Below, one piece after another: positions 27,462-36,444 of a stretch of 64,000 bases of DNA (positions within the stretch are counted from its first letter, which is position 1; each line of letters begins with the position of its first letter). The stretch spans positions 1-64,000 of the forward strand of contig JACJYM010000010.1 of the NCBI GenBank assembly GCA_020636155.1, given 5' to 3'. Position numbers and translations under genes: made by a program. Below the pieces are notes generated by a model. It saw only the letters and a list, made by a program, of their open reading frames with translations. It ran no database searches and was not told the DNA's origin. Source of the DNA: Lewinellaceae bacterium (GTDB taxonomy: Bacteria > Bacteroidota > Bacteroidia > Chitinophagales > Saprospiraceae).

Positions 27462-29012
27462 TCAATCTAGTCTAATCTCATCATTATGAGTGTCAAAAAA
27501 TTTGTATTCAAACAAATGATAATCCATGTTTGGACTAATTTTTATCCACTTTCTATTCTTCCATGACAATTTCATCTGGATACTTTTAAATCCTTTGGTC
27601 ATATAGGCATGCACCAGAGGATTTACTTCGATTCTGATTTTAGAATCTGGTCTCGTACGCATGATAAAGTTAAAATCTCTTACTACGTCATCAGAAACGA
27701 GAAATGATGATTCGCTCATTCCGGTACCTTTACAAGCAGCACACACCTCTCGAGTATCAATTTTCATTGCCGGCTTGACCCTCTGCCGAGTGATTTGCAT
27801 GAGACCAAACTTACTTAATGGCAGAATGGTGTGTTGAGCTCTGTCCGCTTTCATGAATTCCTTCATCTTATTGAATAAGTCCAGCTTATTATCGCCATTA
27901 CGCATATCAATAAAATCTATCACAATGAGCCCACCGATGTCTCGCAATCTCAATTGTCTCGCAATCTCTTGTGCTGCCTCCACATTGACCCGAATAGCAG
28001 CATCTTCTTGAGACATATTTTGCATTTTCGGTCCACTATTTACATCGATGACATGCATTGCTTCAGCATGTTCGATGACAATGTATGCACCACTGCTCAT
28101 CGTCGATGTTTTTCCGAATGAGGCTTTTAATTGTTTGAGTACACCATATTCGTCAAATATTGGTTTCGTACCTGAATAATGTTTGATAATATTGGCTTTT
28201 TCAGGAGCAATATTTTTTAAGAAATCCTTCAAAGACTGATAAGTATCCTTATCGTTGACAATGATTTTATTAAAATTGTCATTGAGCAAGTCTCTCAGCA
28301 AACTCGATGTTTTATCAATTTCGCTTAATAGCCGATGAGGATTTTTTGAGCTTATTAACTCCCTATAGACCTCCTCCCATTTCTCCGATAATTCCTTTAT
28401 CTCACCATGTAAATCCGCCACTTTTTTGCCTTCGGCGGCTGTTCTGATGATTACTCCAAATTTCTTGGGCTTGATACTTTCAACTAATACTTTAAGTCTT
28501 TTTCTTTCCTCAGCATCTGCTATCTTTTTGGAAACCGCAACTGTATCCGAAAACGGTACAAGCACCATATTCCTACCGGGAATCGTAATTTCACAACTCA
28601 ATCTTGGCCCTTTAGTACTGATGGGCTCCTTTAGAATTTGTACTAAAACCGGCATTCCTTTATGAAAAACCTGATCTATTTTTCCATTTTTGGAATTATC
28701 AGGCTCAAGAAGAAAATTATCTAAAAAAGCAGATTTATGTTCCTTATTTAAACATTGTAAGGTGTACTTTTTCAGACTATTGATTTGGGGTCCAATGTCA
28801 GTATAATGCAAAAATGCATCTTTCCTATGACCTAAATCCACAAATGCAGCATTAAGGCCAGGCATTGTCTTCCTGATTTTACCCAAATATATGTCTCCTA
28901 CAGAAAAGTTACTGTTGGTTTTTTGCTTATGCAGCTCGACCAACTTATTATCCTCCAAAAAGGCAATCTCTACATCTGTGGGTGACGAATTTATAATTAA
29001 ATCTCTTTCCAC
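27462..29012 (-). CDS. rng: Ribonuclease G/E family endoribonuclease
   Basis: This cytoplasmic endoribonuclease processes rRNA and decays mRNA, preferring 5'-monophosphorylated, AU-rich single-stranded RNA. The 516-residue length is RNase G-like, without the degradosome-scaffold tail of RNase E. An N-terminal S1 domain (GDIYLGKIRKTMPGLNAAFVDLG) is followed by the catalytic region with HVIDVNSG and GGLIVIDFIDM (metal-binding Asp residues) and the zinc link CAACKGTG. Translation starts at GTG (29012): there is a stop nine codons' distance or less upstream in frame and no ATG between them. The leader begins with a hairpin (see 29153-29194). HU and rng are neighbours in many Bacteroidota. Confidence 0.95.
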   Translation of the reverse strand: MERDLIINSSPTDVEIAFLEDNKLVELHKQKTNSNFSVGDIYLGKIRKTMPGLNAAFVDLGHRKDAFLHYTDIGPQINSLKKYTLQCLNKEHKSAFLDNFLLEPDNSKNGKIDQVFHKGMPVLVQILKEPISTKGPRLSCEITIPGRNMVLVPFSDTVAVSKKIADAEERKRLKVLVESIKPKKFGVIIRTAAEGKKVADLHGEIKELSEKWEEVYRELISSKNPHRLLSEIDKTSSLLRDLLNDNFNKIIVNDKDTYQSLKDFLKNIAPEKANIIKHYSGTKPIFDEYGVLKQLKASFGKTSTMSSGAYIVIEHAEAMHVIDVNSGPKMQNMSQEDAAIRVNVEAAQEIARQLRLRDIGGLIVIDFIDMRNGDNKLDLFNKMKEFMKADRAQHTILPLSKFGLMQITRQRVKPAMKIDTREVCAACKGTGMSESSFLVSDDVVRDFNFIMRTRPDSKIRIEVNPLVHAYMTKGFKSIQMKLSWKNRKWIKISPNMDYHLFEYKFFDTHNDEIRLD

Positions 29013-29152
29013 AGTCCATAATTTATTTCAATAGATAATAATACCAATAAGGTATCAGATAATTCGTTCAACCAACTAGAGTGTATCTTATGCATTTTAT
29101 GGACTTGAGGAGGAAGCAGGTATATGAATGATTATTCTCTAGCTAATCGAAA

Positions 29153-29183
29153 GGCAAGAAGTACAAAAAACATACTTCTTGCC
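29153..29183 (-). terminator. Hairpin between the mS38-like gene and rng
   Basis: Perfect 11-bp arms (GGCAAGAAGTA at 29153-29163 and TACTTCTTGCC at 29173-29183) enclose a 9-base loop. On the minus strand it is followed by TTTCGATT, a weak T run. It lies 16 bp after the mS38-like stop, so it can end that transcript. Because a TAnnTTTG box lies just before it, it could also form the first structure of the rng message. Confidence 0.6.
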
Positions 29184-29186
29184 CAT

Positions 29187-29194
29187 CAAAGATA
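29187..29194 (-). promoter_or_regulatory. -7 box (TATCTTTG) possibly driving rng
   Basis: This exact TAnnTTTG match on the minus strand predicts transcription from about 29182, at the first bases of the hairpin, and a 170-base leader before rng. No -33 element is evident, so this call is tentative. Confidence 0.35.
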
Positions 29195-29198
29195 AAAT

Positions 29199-29294
29199 TT
29201 ATCTATTCTTTTTCTTATGTCTGTTTTTTCTTAGTCTCTTTTTTCTTTTATGGGTAGAAATCTTATGTCTTTTTCTTTTTTTACCGCAAGGCAT
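29199..29294 (-). CDS. Very small basic AURKAIP1/COX24 (mS38)-like protein
   Basis: The gene codes for only 31 residues, starting MPCGKKRKRHKISTHKRKKR and ending RHKKKNR; 20 of the residues are Lys or Arg. This KRHK-x-STHKRKKRLRKNRHKK pattern is that of the COX24/AURKAIP1 (mitochondrial ribosomal protein mS38) family. I recall nearly identical short proteins annotated in many Bacteroidota. Such a protein would bind rRNA in the small subunit near the decoding region; that is inference from the mitochondrial homologue. It lies between HU and rng on the same strand and is easily missed by gene finders. Confidence 0.8.
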   Translation of the reverse strand: MPCGKKRKRHKISTHKRKKRLRKNRHKKKNR

Positions 29295-29413
29295 AAATAA
29301 ATAATTTTAAAGTTTATAAATTTTTAAATATTCTAATCTTAGTCAATATTAAATGCCACCTCTATTAATGGCATCAAATAATTAATTCTAAATGTGCTTA
29401 AAAAACCTTGGAA

Positions 29414-29731
29414 TTAATCCTCGTCTGAATCCGAACCTTCAGGTAATTCATGCACATTTTCCTTAACTTGCTCTACAAAAATTTTTGCAGGCTTAAAGGA
29501 AGGTATATAGTGTTCTGGAATTTCAATAGCTTTATTTTTCTTGATATGTCTACCAATTTTCTTTGCTCTTTTTTTAATTACGAATGAACCGAAGCCTCTT
29601 ATATACACATTTTCTCCATCCGCCAACGAATTTTTCACTTCCTGAAAAAAAGATTCTAACGATACCAATACGTCAACTTTTGGGACTCCGGTTTTTTCTG
29701 ATATCATTGCTACTAATTCAGCTTTTCTCAT
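29414..29731 (-). CDS. HU/IHF-family DNA-binding protein
   Basis: This is a dimeric nucleoid protein that bends DNA. The 105-residue protein has the N-terminal helical part (MRKAELVAMISEKTGVPKVDV) and the beta-arm region (YIRGFGSFVIKKRAKKIGRHI) of HU, followed by IPEHYIPSFKPAKIF. The arm lacks the usual RNPKTGE sequence and reads RHIKKNKAIEIPEH, a form common in Bacteroidota. An acidic tail (ELPEGSDSDED) extends beyond the usual 90 residues. It is likely first in the HU / mS38-like region. Confidence 0.93.
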   Translation of the reverse strand: MRKAELVAMISEKTGVPKVDVLVSLESFFQEVKNSLADGENVYIRGFGSFVIKKRAKKIGRHIKKNKAIEIPEHYIPSFKPAKIFVEQVKENVHELPEGSDSDED

Positions 29732-30090
29732 TTATAACTTTTTGAATATTAACACTTTATTAATTTCTCTTTCAAAGAGCATGCAAAGTTCTAAATATTT
29801 ATGAAATATGGAAACAATTTATCAATAAAAAATTAATAATTAGCATTAAAAGTCAAAATAATTGATTCATAATCAAACGTTTAGTCTCTACATTCACTAT
29901 AATAGACATAAAATTCCTCAGTTTTATATCCATTTTCTAAGCCAAAATGAAGCCCTATTCTTGAATCATTACGAATAAACCAACAAATATTTTATTTCTT
30001 AATACAATTAGATATCTTCGCAGTTTATTAGTGTGAACTTTGTATATGTGGCAAACTGTATTTCGGTCAGCTAGCATTAATTTATAATCG
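29732..30090. other. Divergent intergenic region between HU and metG
   Basis: This region is AT-rich and non-coding. A one-mismatch -7 box TATCTTCG at 30013-30020 could drive metG with a leader of about 65 bases. I found no exact box for HU. No hairpin, T-box or other recognisable leader element was seen before metG. Confidence 0.45.
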
Positions 30091-32232
30091 ATGGAATATA
30101 ATAGAATCACCGTAACGTCTGCTCTACCTTATGCCAACGGACCATTGCATATTGGTCACTTGGCTGGTGCATATTTATCCGCAGATATCTATGTACGCTT
30201 TCAGCGGATGATGGGCAAGGATATCGTTTTTATATGTGGATCTGACGAACACGGAGCAGCGATTACCCTTAGAGCAGCTAAGGAAAACCTTTCACCACAA
30301 GAAATTATAGACAAATATCACGATTTATTCAAAATAGCTTTTGATAAAATGGGGGTCTCCTTTGATATTTATCACAGGACTTCCTCTGAATTACATCATG
30401 AAACAGCACAAGAATTTTTTAAAAACCTTTATGACAATGGCGAATTTGTTGAACACGAAAGCGACCAATATTACGATGTAGAAGCTCATCAGTTTCTTGC
30501 CGATAGATTTATTGTAGGTACTTGTCCGAAATGTGGCAATACAGAAGCTTATGGTGACCAATGTGAAAAGTGCGGAAGTACGTTAAATCCTACGGACCTT
30601 ATCAATCCAAAATCGGTGCTTAGTGGCAGCACGCCGGAACTGAGAAAAACTTCTCATTGGTATCTTCCTTTAGACAAATATTCGGAGTGGCTCGAAACAT
30701 GGATTTCTTCAGGTGAACTCGATGGTCAAGTACAACATTATCCGGAAGAATGGAAATCTCATGTCATTGGTCAGTGTAAATCGTGGATTGAGGGAGGACT
30801 ACAGCCAAGATCTATGACCAGGGATTTAGACTGGGGTGTAGACGTCCCGAAGTCAATACCGGGATCAGACGGAAAAAAATTGTACGTATGGATGGATGCT
30901 CCCATTGGGTACATTTCTGCAACTAAACAGTGGGCTATTGACAATGGAAAAGATTGGAAAGACTACTGGCAGAAAGAGGATACTAAATTAATTCACTTTA
31001 TAGGGAAAGATAATATTGTCTTTCATTGTATAATTTTTCCAGCCATCCTTAAGGCTCATGGTGAATATATCCTACCTTACAATGTTCCGGCCAATCAATT
31101 TATGAATCTAGAAGGTAGGAAGATTTCTACCAGTAAAAACTGGGCCGTCTGGGTGAATGAATACGTTGAGCAATTCCCCGAAAAAATCGACGAACTGAGA
31201 TACAGCATGATTAAAAACATGCCAGAACTCAAGGACAGTGAATTTACGTGGAAGGGGTATCAAGAGGCCGTCAATAATGAATTGGTCAACAATCTTTCTA
31301 ATTTTATCAACCGCGTATTAGTGCTTAACAAAAAGTATTTCGACGGCATAGTCCCAGAATTTGACGACAGCTATGATATACATGGACCCGAACCTGAGGA
31401 TGCCTATTCATACTTTGAGAATGAGCTGATGAGGCTGCACGATGGATTGCAAGAATTGGCCGAATTTATTAGGCAATTCGATTTCAGGTCGGCACTTAGA
31501 GTATTGATGGAATTAAGTACTGCAGGCAATCAAATATTGCAAAACAATGCCCCATGGAAAATGTACAAAGAGGATGAAGAGGCGGTGAAACCAGTGATCA
31601 ATCTTTGCCTTCAATACGTTGCTGCATTGAGCTTGGCTATGCGTCCCTTCCTTCCGTTTAGTTCTGACAAATTACAATCCATATTGAACTTGGAGCCAAT
31701 TTCTGAAAACGGAGAATGGGATGATATGATGTATAAACTTTGTGAAAATGAAGTATTACTCAGTCCGGGACATGAAATAGGAGAAAGCTTGCATTTATTT
31801 ACGAGAATCGATGATGAAGTCATAGAAAACCAGATATCTCAACTGGAACAATCTCAAAAAGAGTCCGAAAATAACACAACTAATACATCACATAAACCAC
31901 TCAAAAATGAAATCACCTTCGATGATTTTGCTAAACTAGACCTCAGAACCGGCACAATAATAGAAGCTGAAAAAGTACCTAAAGCCGATAAATTACTGAA
32001 ACTGACAGTTGATTTAGGATTCGAGAAAAGGACGGTGGTGTCTGGAATAGCCGAACATTATGACCCGGAAAACATCATCGGCAACAGAGTTACTCTACTT
32101 GCCAACCTCGCTCCACGAAAATTACGTGGGATAGAATCCCAGGGTATGATCTTGATGGCTGACCGAGCTGATGGCAAATTAGCGTTTTTAGGGGTTGACA
32201 CTGAATGGCCCGATGGAGAGACCATAGGATAG
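30091..32232 (+). CDS. metG: Methionyl-tRNA synthetase
   Basis: The enzyme charges tRNA-Met in the cytoplasm. The 713-residue protein has the class I HIGH motif as HIGH in GPLHIGHLAGAY, the KMSKS loop as KISTSK (GRKISTSKNW), and a zinc knuckle with two CxxC pairs (CPKCGNTEAYGDQCEKCGS). After the anticodon-binding helices, residues about 605-713 form a C-terminal EMAPII-type tRNA-binding domain (FAKLDLRTGTIIEAEKVPKAD, KLRGIESQGMIL), which makes this the dimeric long form. It is monocistronic. Confidence 0.98.
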   Translation: MEYNRITVTSALPYANGPLHIGHLAGAYLSADIYVRFQRMMGKDIVFICGSDEHGAAITLRAAKENLSPQEIIDKYHDLFKIAFDKMGVSFDIYHRTSSELHHETAQEFFKNLYDNGEFVEHESDQYYDVEAHQFLADRFIVGTCPKCGNTEAYGDQCEKCGSTLNPTDLINPKSVLSGSTPELRKTSHWYLPLDKYSEWLETWISSGELDGQVQHYPEEWKSHVIGQCKSWIEGGLQPRSMTRDLDWGVDVPKSIPGSDGKKLYVWMDAPIGYISATKQWAIDNGKDWKDYWQKEDTKLIHFIGKDNIVFHCIIFPAILKAHGEYILPYNVPANQFMNLEGRKISTSKNWAVWVNEYVEQFPEKIDELRYSMIKNMPELKDSEFTWKGYQEAVNNELVNNLSNFINRVLVLNKKYFDGIVPEFDDSYDIHGPEPEDAYSYFENELMRLHDGLQELAEFIRQFDFRSALRVLMELSTAGNQILQNNAPWKMYKEDEEAVKPVINLCLQYVAALSLAMRPFLPFSSDKLQSILNLEPISENGEWDDMMYKLCENEVLLSPGHEIGESLHLFTRIDDEVIENQISQLEQSQKESENNTTNTSHKPLKNEITFDDFAKLDLRTGTIIEAEKVPKADKLLKLTVDLGFEKRTVVSGIAEHYDPENIIGNRVTLLANLAPRKLRGIESQGMILMADRADGKLAFLGVDTEWPDGETIG

Positions 32233-32280
32233 TCTATAAGTACAATTCTAAAATTCAAAAAAAAAACAGGCTAAAATTAC

Positions 32281-32898
32281 TTATTGCTTTTCGTATATCA
32301 TGTCAATCAAATAAACGGCCACTGAATCTAATGGACTGACATAATCCCGCAAGTAAGTCTGAAGTAGCTCCTCATCTGTACTACAAATACAATCCGGTTG
32401 GTCAATAGTCAAATAGGGTATTTGCGGTCCATAGAACAAGACTATAGGATAAGTTAGTTTAAATTCCTCATTGCTAATTTTTGCCTTTAATGGTAATTTT
32501 TCAATAGTCACAGTCCCATTCTCATCGATGGTACATGCTGAATTTCCCGTATTTGTATCACCTGATGACTCCTTAAAAATAAACTCAACTTTGCTATTAC
32601 TTAAAAAATTGAACTCATGTAGCTCTACACCTATAAAGTCAATATATTTTTGGTAAAAGTCATCAAGATAAATTGATTTTGCAAGACTTAAATTAGTCGA
32701 AAAGTAATTGTCTTTTTTCTCGAAAGTCCCATCTTCTAAGATTAAAAACCTTGATTCTAGCTTGATTTCGGAACCAGATAAAACATATTTTGATGGAAAA
32801 TTAAGAGAATCAGAATCCTCGTTATTACAATTCGATAAAAAGATAATGATAGTTGCTAAAAGCATTATTTTATACAAAATGGATGAATTTCTTTTCAT
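32281..32898 (-). CDS. Lipoprotein of unknown function
   Basis: The 205-residue protein has a lipoprotein signal (ILYKIMLLATIIIFLSNCNN) with Cys24 as the likely lipidated residue, followed by an Asn/Asp/Ser spacer. The rest includes two Cys near the C-terminus (QPDCICSTDE) and no known motif. The gene sits alone between the convergent metG and the divergent dcd. Function is not recognised. Confidence 0.7.
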   Translation of the reverse strand: MKRNSSILYKIMLLATIIIFLSNCNNEDSDSLNFPSKYVLSGSEIKLESRFLILEDGTFEKKDNYFSTNLSLAKSIYLDDFYQKYIDFIGVELHEFNFLSNSKVEFIFKESSGDTNTGNSACTIDENGTVTIEKLPLKAKISNEEFKLTYPIVLFYGPQIPYLTIDQPDCICSTDEELLQTYLRDYVSPLDSVAVYLIDMIYEKQ

Positions 32899-33009
32899 AA
32901 ACTATTTTTTAAAAACGCTAAAATTCTTACAAATATAATTAATATCAATTCAAAAATGGCCATTCCGTAATCTAAAGTATCCAAAAGACCACTTCACCGA
33001 TAATTTTCT

Positions 33010-33017
33010 TAATTTTG
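33010..33017 (+). promoter_or_regulatory. -7 box (TAATTTTG) of the dcd operon
   Basis: This exact TAnnTTTG match predicts transcription from about 33022. The in-frame ATG at 33019 would lie before that point, so the ATG at 33040 is the likely start of dcd, with an 18-base leader. Confidence 0.6.
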
Positions 33018-33039
33018 CATGCTCAGCGAATTGCAAGAA

Positions 33040-33576
33040 ATGATATTAACAGACCAGCAAATAAAGGAAGCCATCGATAATGGGGAAATTGTCATAGAAC
33101 CCTTAGATTTTTCCAATCTCGGAACCAATTCGTACGATGTCCACCTCGGAAAATGGCTAGCAACCTACGATGATGAGGTGCTGGATGCAAAAAAACACAA
33201 CAAAATCACGACGTTTGAAATCCCAGAAGAAGGGTATATTCTCCTGCCGGGAAAATTGTACCTCGGAGTGACTCATGAATATACAGAAACACATGCCACG
33301 GTTCCTTTTTTAGAAGGTAAATCAAGTGTAGGGAGGCTCGGTATAGACATTCACGCCACTGCAGGCAAAGGCGATGTGGGTTTCTGCAACTACTGGACCT
33401 TAGAAATCTCTTGCAGCCAAAAAGTCCGCATTTATGCAGGAATGCCCATCGGGCAACTCATCTATTTCACTGTGGATGGTGGAATTGACAATTATTACAA
33501 TAAGAAACAAAATGCCAAATACAATGCCCGTAGCCCAAAACCTATGGAAAGTATGATGTGGCGCAATAAATTTTAG
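33040..33576 (+). CDS. dcd: dCTP deaminase
   Basis: The enzyme deaminates dCTP to dUTP, feeding dTMP synthesis. The protein has 178 residues from MILTDQQIKEAIDNGEIVIEP. Family motifs are LGTNSYDVHLG, the catalytic region GKSSVGRLGIDIHATAGKGDVGF with the conserved Ser and Arg, and a glutamate-containing WTLEISC. The C-terminus contains PMESMMWR. A start at 33019 would add seven residues but precedes the predicted transcript start. The enoyl-CoA hydratase gene begins 2 bp after the stop, so the nucleotide enzyme shares a message with acyl-CoA metabolism. Confidence 0.95.
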   Translation: MILTDQQIKEAIDNGEIVIEPLDFSNLGTNSYDVHLGKWLATYDDEVLDAKKHNKITTFEIPEEGYILLPGKLYLGVTHEYTETHATVPFLEGKSSVGRLGIDIHATAGKGDVGFCNYWTLEISCSQKVRIYAGMPIGQLIYFTVDGGIDNYYNKKQNAKYNARSPKPMESMMWRNKF

Positions 33577-33578
33577 AA

Positions 33579-34334
33579 ATGGAAGGACATATTCATGTTG
33601 AAAATAAATCCGGAATAACCACTATCAGTTTTTACCATCCAGCTCACAATTCATTGCCGGGATACCTATTGCGAGAATTAAAAATAGAAATATTAAGAGC
33701 TGGGAATGACCCTTTAACGACCATCATCGTCCTCAAAAGTGACGGTGACAGAAGTTTCTGTGCCGGTGCCAGTTTTACTGAATTGGTAAGCATAGAAAAC
33801 GAATCCCAGGGATTCGAATTTTTCTCAGGTTTTTCGGGAGTCATCAATGCTATTCGTACCTGTGGAAAAATAGTCATAGGCCGAGTACAAGGCAAAGCAG
33901 TCGGTGGTGGTGTCGGATTGGCAAGTGCTTGCGACTACTGTATGGCCACTAAATATGCATCCGTCCGTCTCAGTGAATTAGCCGTAGGCATCGGGCCTTT
34001 CGTCATAGGTCCAGCTGTAGAACGCAAGGTAGGTTTGTCTGCATTTAGTCAGATGGCTTTGAATCCTGATGAATGGCAGACCGCACAATGGGCTAAGAAT
34101 AAGGGGCTATTTACCGAAGCATTTGAATCGACAGAACAACTCGACGCATACTTAGAACATTTTTGCAAAAAACTTGTAAAAATGAATCCAGAAGCACTTT
34201 CCCTGCTTAAAAAAGTATTCTGGGATGGGACAGAAAATTGGGATAGTTTATTGGCAGAGAGAGCAAGAATGAGTGGCAAACTGATTCTTTCTGATTTTGC
34301 AAAAAATGCTATTAAAGGGTTTTTACAATCATAA
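33579..34334 (+). CDS. Enoyl-CoA hydratase/isomerase (crotonase) family protein
   Basis: The 251-residue protein has crotonase landmarks: the oxyanion-hole segment FCAGASFTEL and the second block GKAVGGGVGLASACDYCMA. In rat crotonase the position after GGGC is the catalytic Glu144; here it is Gly (GGGVGL). The second catalytic Glu (Glu164 in rat) is kept in VRLSELAVGIGP. With only one glutamate it may be an isomerase or use a different mechanism. It could act in phenylacetate or branched-chain acyl-CoA degradation given paaABC in the window and the E1 gene after it; that is inference. Confidence 0.85.
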   Translation: MEGHIHVENKSGITTISFYHPAHNSLPGYLLRELKIEILRAGNDPLTTIIVLKSDGDRSFCAGASFTELVSIENESQGFEFFSGFSGVINAIRTCGKIVIGRVQGKAVGGGVGLASACDYCMATKYASVRLSELAVGIGPFVIGPAVERKVGLSAFSQMALNPDEWQTAQWAKNKGLFTEAFESTEQLDAYLEHFCKKLVKMNPEALSLLKKVFWDGTENWDSLLAERARMSGKLILSDFAKNAIKGFLQS

Positions 34335-34348
34335 AAAACACATTAATC

Positions 34349-36412
34349 ATGACACAAACTAAAGCTATTGTTGATAAAAAAATACTTCAAAAAGCTTTTA
34401 GTTATATGGCTATGGCAATGTCCATGACCAAACTTTATGAAGAAAATTTTAAACTCGTTTCGAAATATGTTCATGCGACTTCTCGGGGTCATGAAGCCAT
34501 ACAGGTATCGACAGGTATGCTCTTAGAGCCTCGCGATTATCTCTCGGCATATTATAGAGATGATGCGATGTTACTTTCTATAGGCATGAAACCGTACGAG
34601 CTCATGCTGCAGCTCATGGCCAAACGAGATGACCCATTCTCTGGTGGTCGAACCTATTACTGCCACCCGAGCCTTAAAGATGAAGACAAACCCAAGATTC
34701 CTCACCAATCTAGTGCCACCGGCATGCAAGCCATCCCTACTACGGGAATAGCACTTGGGTTGAGGTACAAAGAGAATGCTGGAATCGCGACAGACAAAGA
34801 AAAAGGTGCCGTCGTCGTTTGCTCACTAGGCGATGCTTGTATTACCGAAGGAGAAGTGGCGGAAGCTTTTCAAATGGCCGCCTTGAAATCACTGCCCATT
34901 ATATATCTAGTGCAAGACAACGAATGGGACATTTCTGCTACAGCTGAAGAAATCAGAGCCATGGATGCTCACGAATATATCAAAGGATTTCCCGGAATTG
35001 AAGATTTTAGTATTGAGGGCAATGATTTTGAAACTTGCTATGAAACGATGTCTAGAGCATTTGAAATATGCCGTACCGAACGTCGCCCTGTCCTAGTCCA
35101 TGCCAAAGTGCCTCTTCTCAATCACCATACTTCCGGGGTAAGAAAAGAATGGTATCGAGATGATCTGGAAGAAGATGCGGCCATGGATCCATATCCACGA
35201 ATGATAAATCTCTTACTTGAAAATGGATTTTCAGAAGAAGAAATTACCGAAATTGAAGCAAAGGCTAAGGCTTCTGTAAGTCAGGATTTTTCCAAAGCTG
35301 TGGAGGCAGATTACCCTTTGCCAGATGACCTTTTTACACATGATTATGCTCCTACCGACGTAACCGCAGAAATGGGTCAGCGAACTCCGGCCGGAGGTGA
35401 AGAAAAAGTTATGGTTGATTCTGCATTATTCGCGATAAAAGAGCTGATGCAAAAACATAAAGAATGTCTTTTATATGGTCAGGATGTCGGTGGTCGTCTG
35501 GGTGGAGTATTCAGAGAAGCCGCTACTCTGGCACAGACATTTGGGGATGATCGGGTATTCAATACCCCGATACAAGAAGCATTCATTGTGGGCAGTACCG
35601 TAGGCATGAGTGCTGTCGGACTAAAGCCCATAGTCGAAGTACAATTTGCAGATTATATCTGGCCAGGTTTAAACCAATTATTTACTGAAGTAAGCCGAAG
35701 CTGTTACCTGTCAAACGGGAAATGGCCTGTGAGCATGATTCTGAGAGTGCCTATCGGAGCTTATGGAAGTGGAGGTCCCTACCACAGCAGTAGTGTAGAA
35801 AGTGTGGTGAGCAATATCAGGGGAATAAAAATAGCCTACCCAAGTAATGGGGCAGACCTCAAAGGCCTCATGAAAGCGGCATATTATGATCCAAATCCAG
35901 TTGTCATATTTGAACATAAAGGCCTTTATTGGAGTAAAGTTCCTGGAACTGATGCAGCTAAAACTATCATGCCGGATGAAAATTATATTTTACCTTTCGG
36001 TGAAGGGAAAATGGTGCTAGAAGCGGATTTGAATGCTAACGAAAATACTTTGCTTATCGTGACGTATGGTATGGGTGTCCATTGGGCTTTGAATGCGGCG
36101 AAAGAATATCAAAATAAAATCGGCATTTTAGATTTGAGAACTATTTATCCTCTTGATGAGACATTGATTTATTCCGAATCAAAAAAATACCATAGAGTTT
36201 TGGTGCTAACAGAAGAACCGGTAAATAACAGCTTTGCCCAGAGTATTGCCGCTCGTATTCAAGAGAATTGCTTTGAATATCTTGATGCACCGGTATTAAC
36301 TATGGGGGCGGAAAATATGCCCGCCATTCCATTGAATGAAATATTGGAGAAAACGATGCTTCCATCTGCTGCCAAAGTCTCCGAGAAAATCAAGCAAATG
36401 CTGAGTTACTAA
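34349..36412 (+). CDS. Fused alpha/beta 2-oxoacid dehydrogenase E1 component (branched-chain type)
   Basis: This thiamine-diphosphate enzyme decarboxylates branched-chain 2-oxoacids and passes the acyl group to a lipoyl E2. The 687-residue protein fuses an alpha part (about 1-335) with a beta part (about 350-687). The diphosphate-binding motif is SLGDACITEGEVAEAFQM to VQDNEWDIS, with GDA instead of GDG; the same form is, to my memory, usual in Bacteroidota. The beta part shows LLYGQDVGGRLGGVFREA and TPIQEAFIVG. E2 and E3 genes are not in the window. It follows the hydratase gene by 14 bp. Confidence 0.93.
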   Translation: MTQTKAIVDKKILQKAFSYMAMAMSMTKLYEENFKLVSKYVHATSRGHEAIQVSTGMLLEPRDYLSAYYRDDAMLLSIGMKPYELMLQLMAKRDDPFSGGRTYYCHPSLKDEDKPKIPHQSSATGMQAIPTTGIALGLRYKENAGIATDKEKGAVVVCSLGDACITEGEVAEAFQMAALKSLPIIYLVQDNEWDISATAEEIRAMDAHEYIKGFPGIEDFSIEGNDFETCYETMSRAFEICRTERRPVLVHAKVPLLNHHTSGVRKEWYRDDLEEDAAMDPYPRMINLLLENGFSEEEITEIEAKAKASVSQDFSKAVEADYPLPDDLFTHDYAPTDVTAEMGQRTPAGGEEKVMVDSALFAIKELMQKHKECLLYGQDVGGRLGGVFREAATLAQTFGDDRVFNTPIQEAFIVGSTVGMSAVGLKPIVEVQFADYIWPGLNQLFTEVSRSCYLSNGKWPVSMILRVPIGAYGSGGPYHSSSVESVVSNIRGIKIAYPSNGADLKGLMKAAYYDPNPVVIFEHKGLYWSKVPGTDAAKTIMPDENYILPFGEGKMVLEADLNANENTLLIVTYGMGVHWALNAAKEYQNKIGILDLRTIYPLDETLIYSESKKYHRVLVLTEEPVNNSFAQSIAARIQENCFEYLDAPVLTMGAENMPAIPLNEILEKTMLPSAAKVSEKIKQMLSY

Positions 36413-36418
36413 AAGAAA

Positions 36419-36441
36419 AGCCCGACTAAATCAGCCGGGCT
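36419..36441 (-). terminator. Terminator of tRNA-Phe (also facing the E1 gene)
   Basis: Arms AGCCCG (36419-36424) and CGGGCT (36436-36441) form a GC-rich stem. On the minus strand a TTTTCTTTT run follows, as expected for a terminator after the tRNA. It also lies 7 bp after the E1 stop and may work in both directions. Confidence 0.75.
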
Positions 36442-36444
36442 TCG

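Noticed and set aside
28997..29095. A 32-codon frame upstream of rng as a real gene
   Set aside because: Not enough evidence: short, no family match, and AT-rich DNA gives such frames by chance. It is kept only as part of the rng leader finding.
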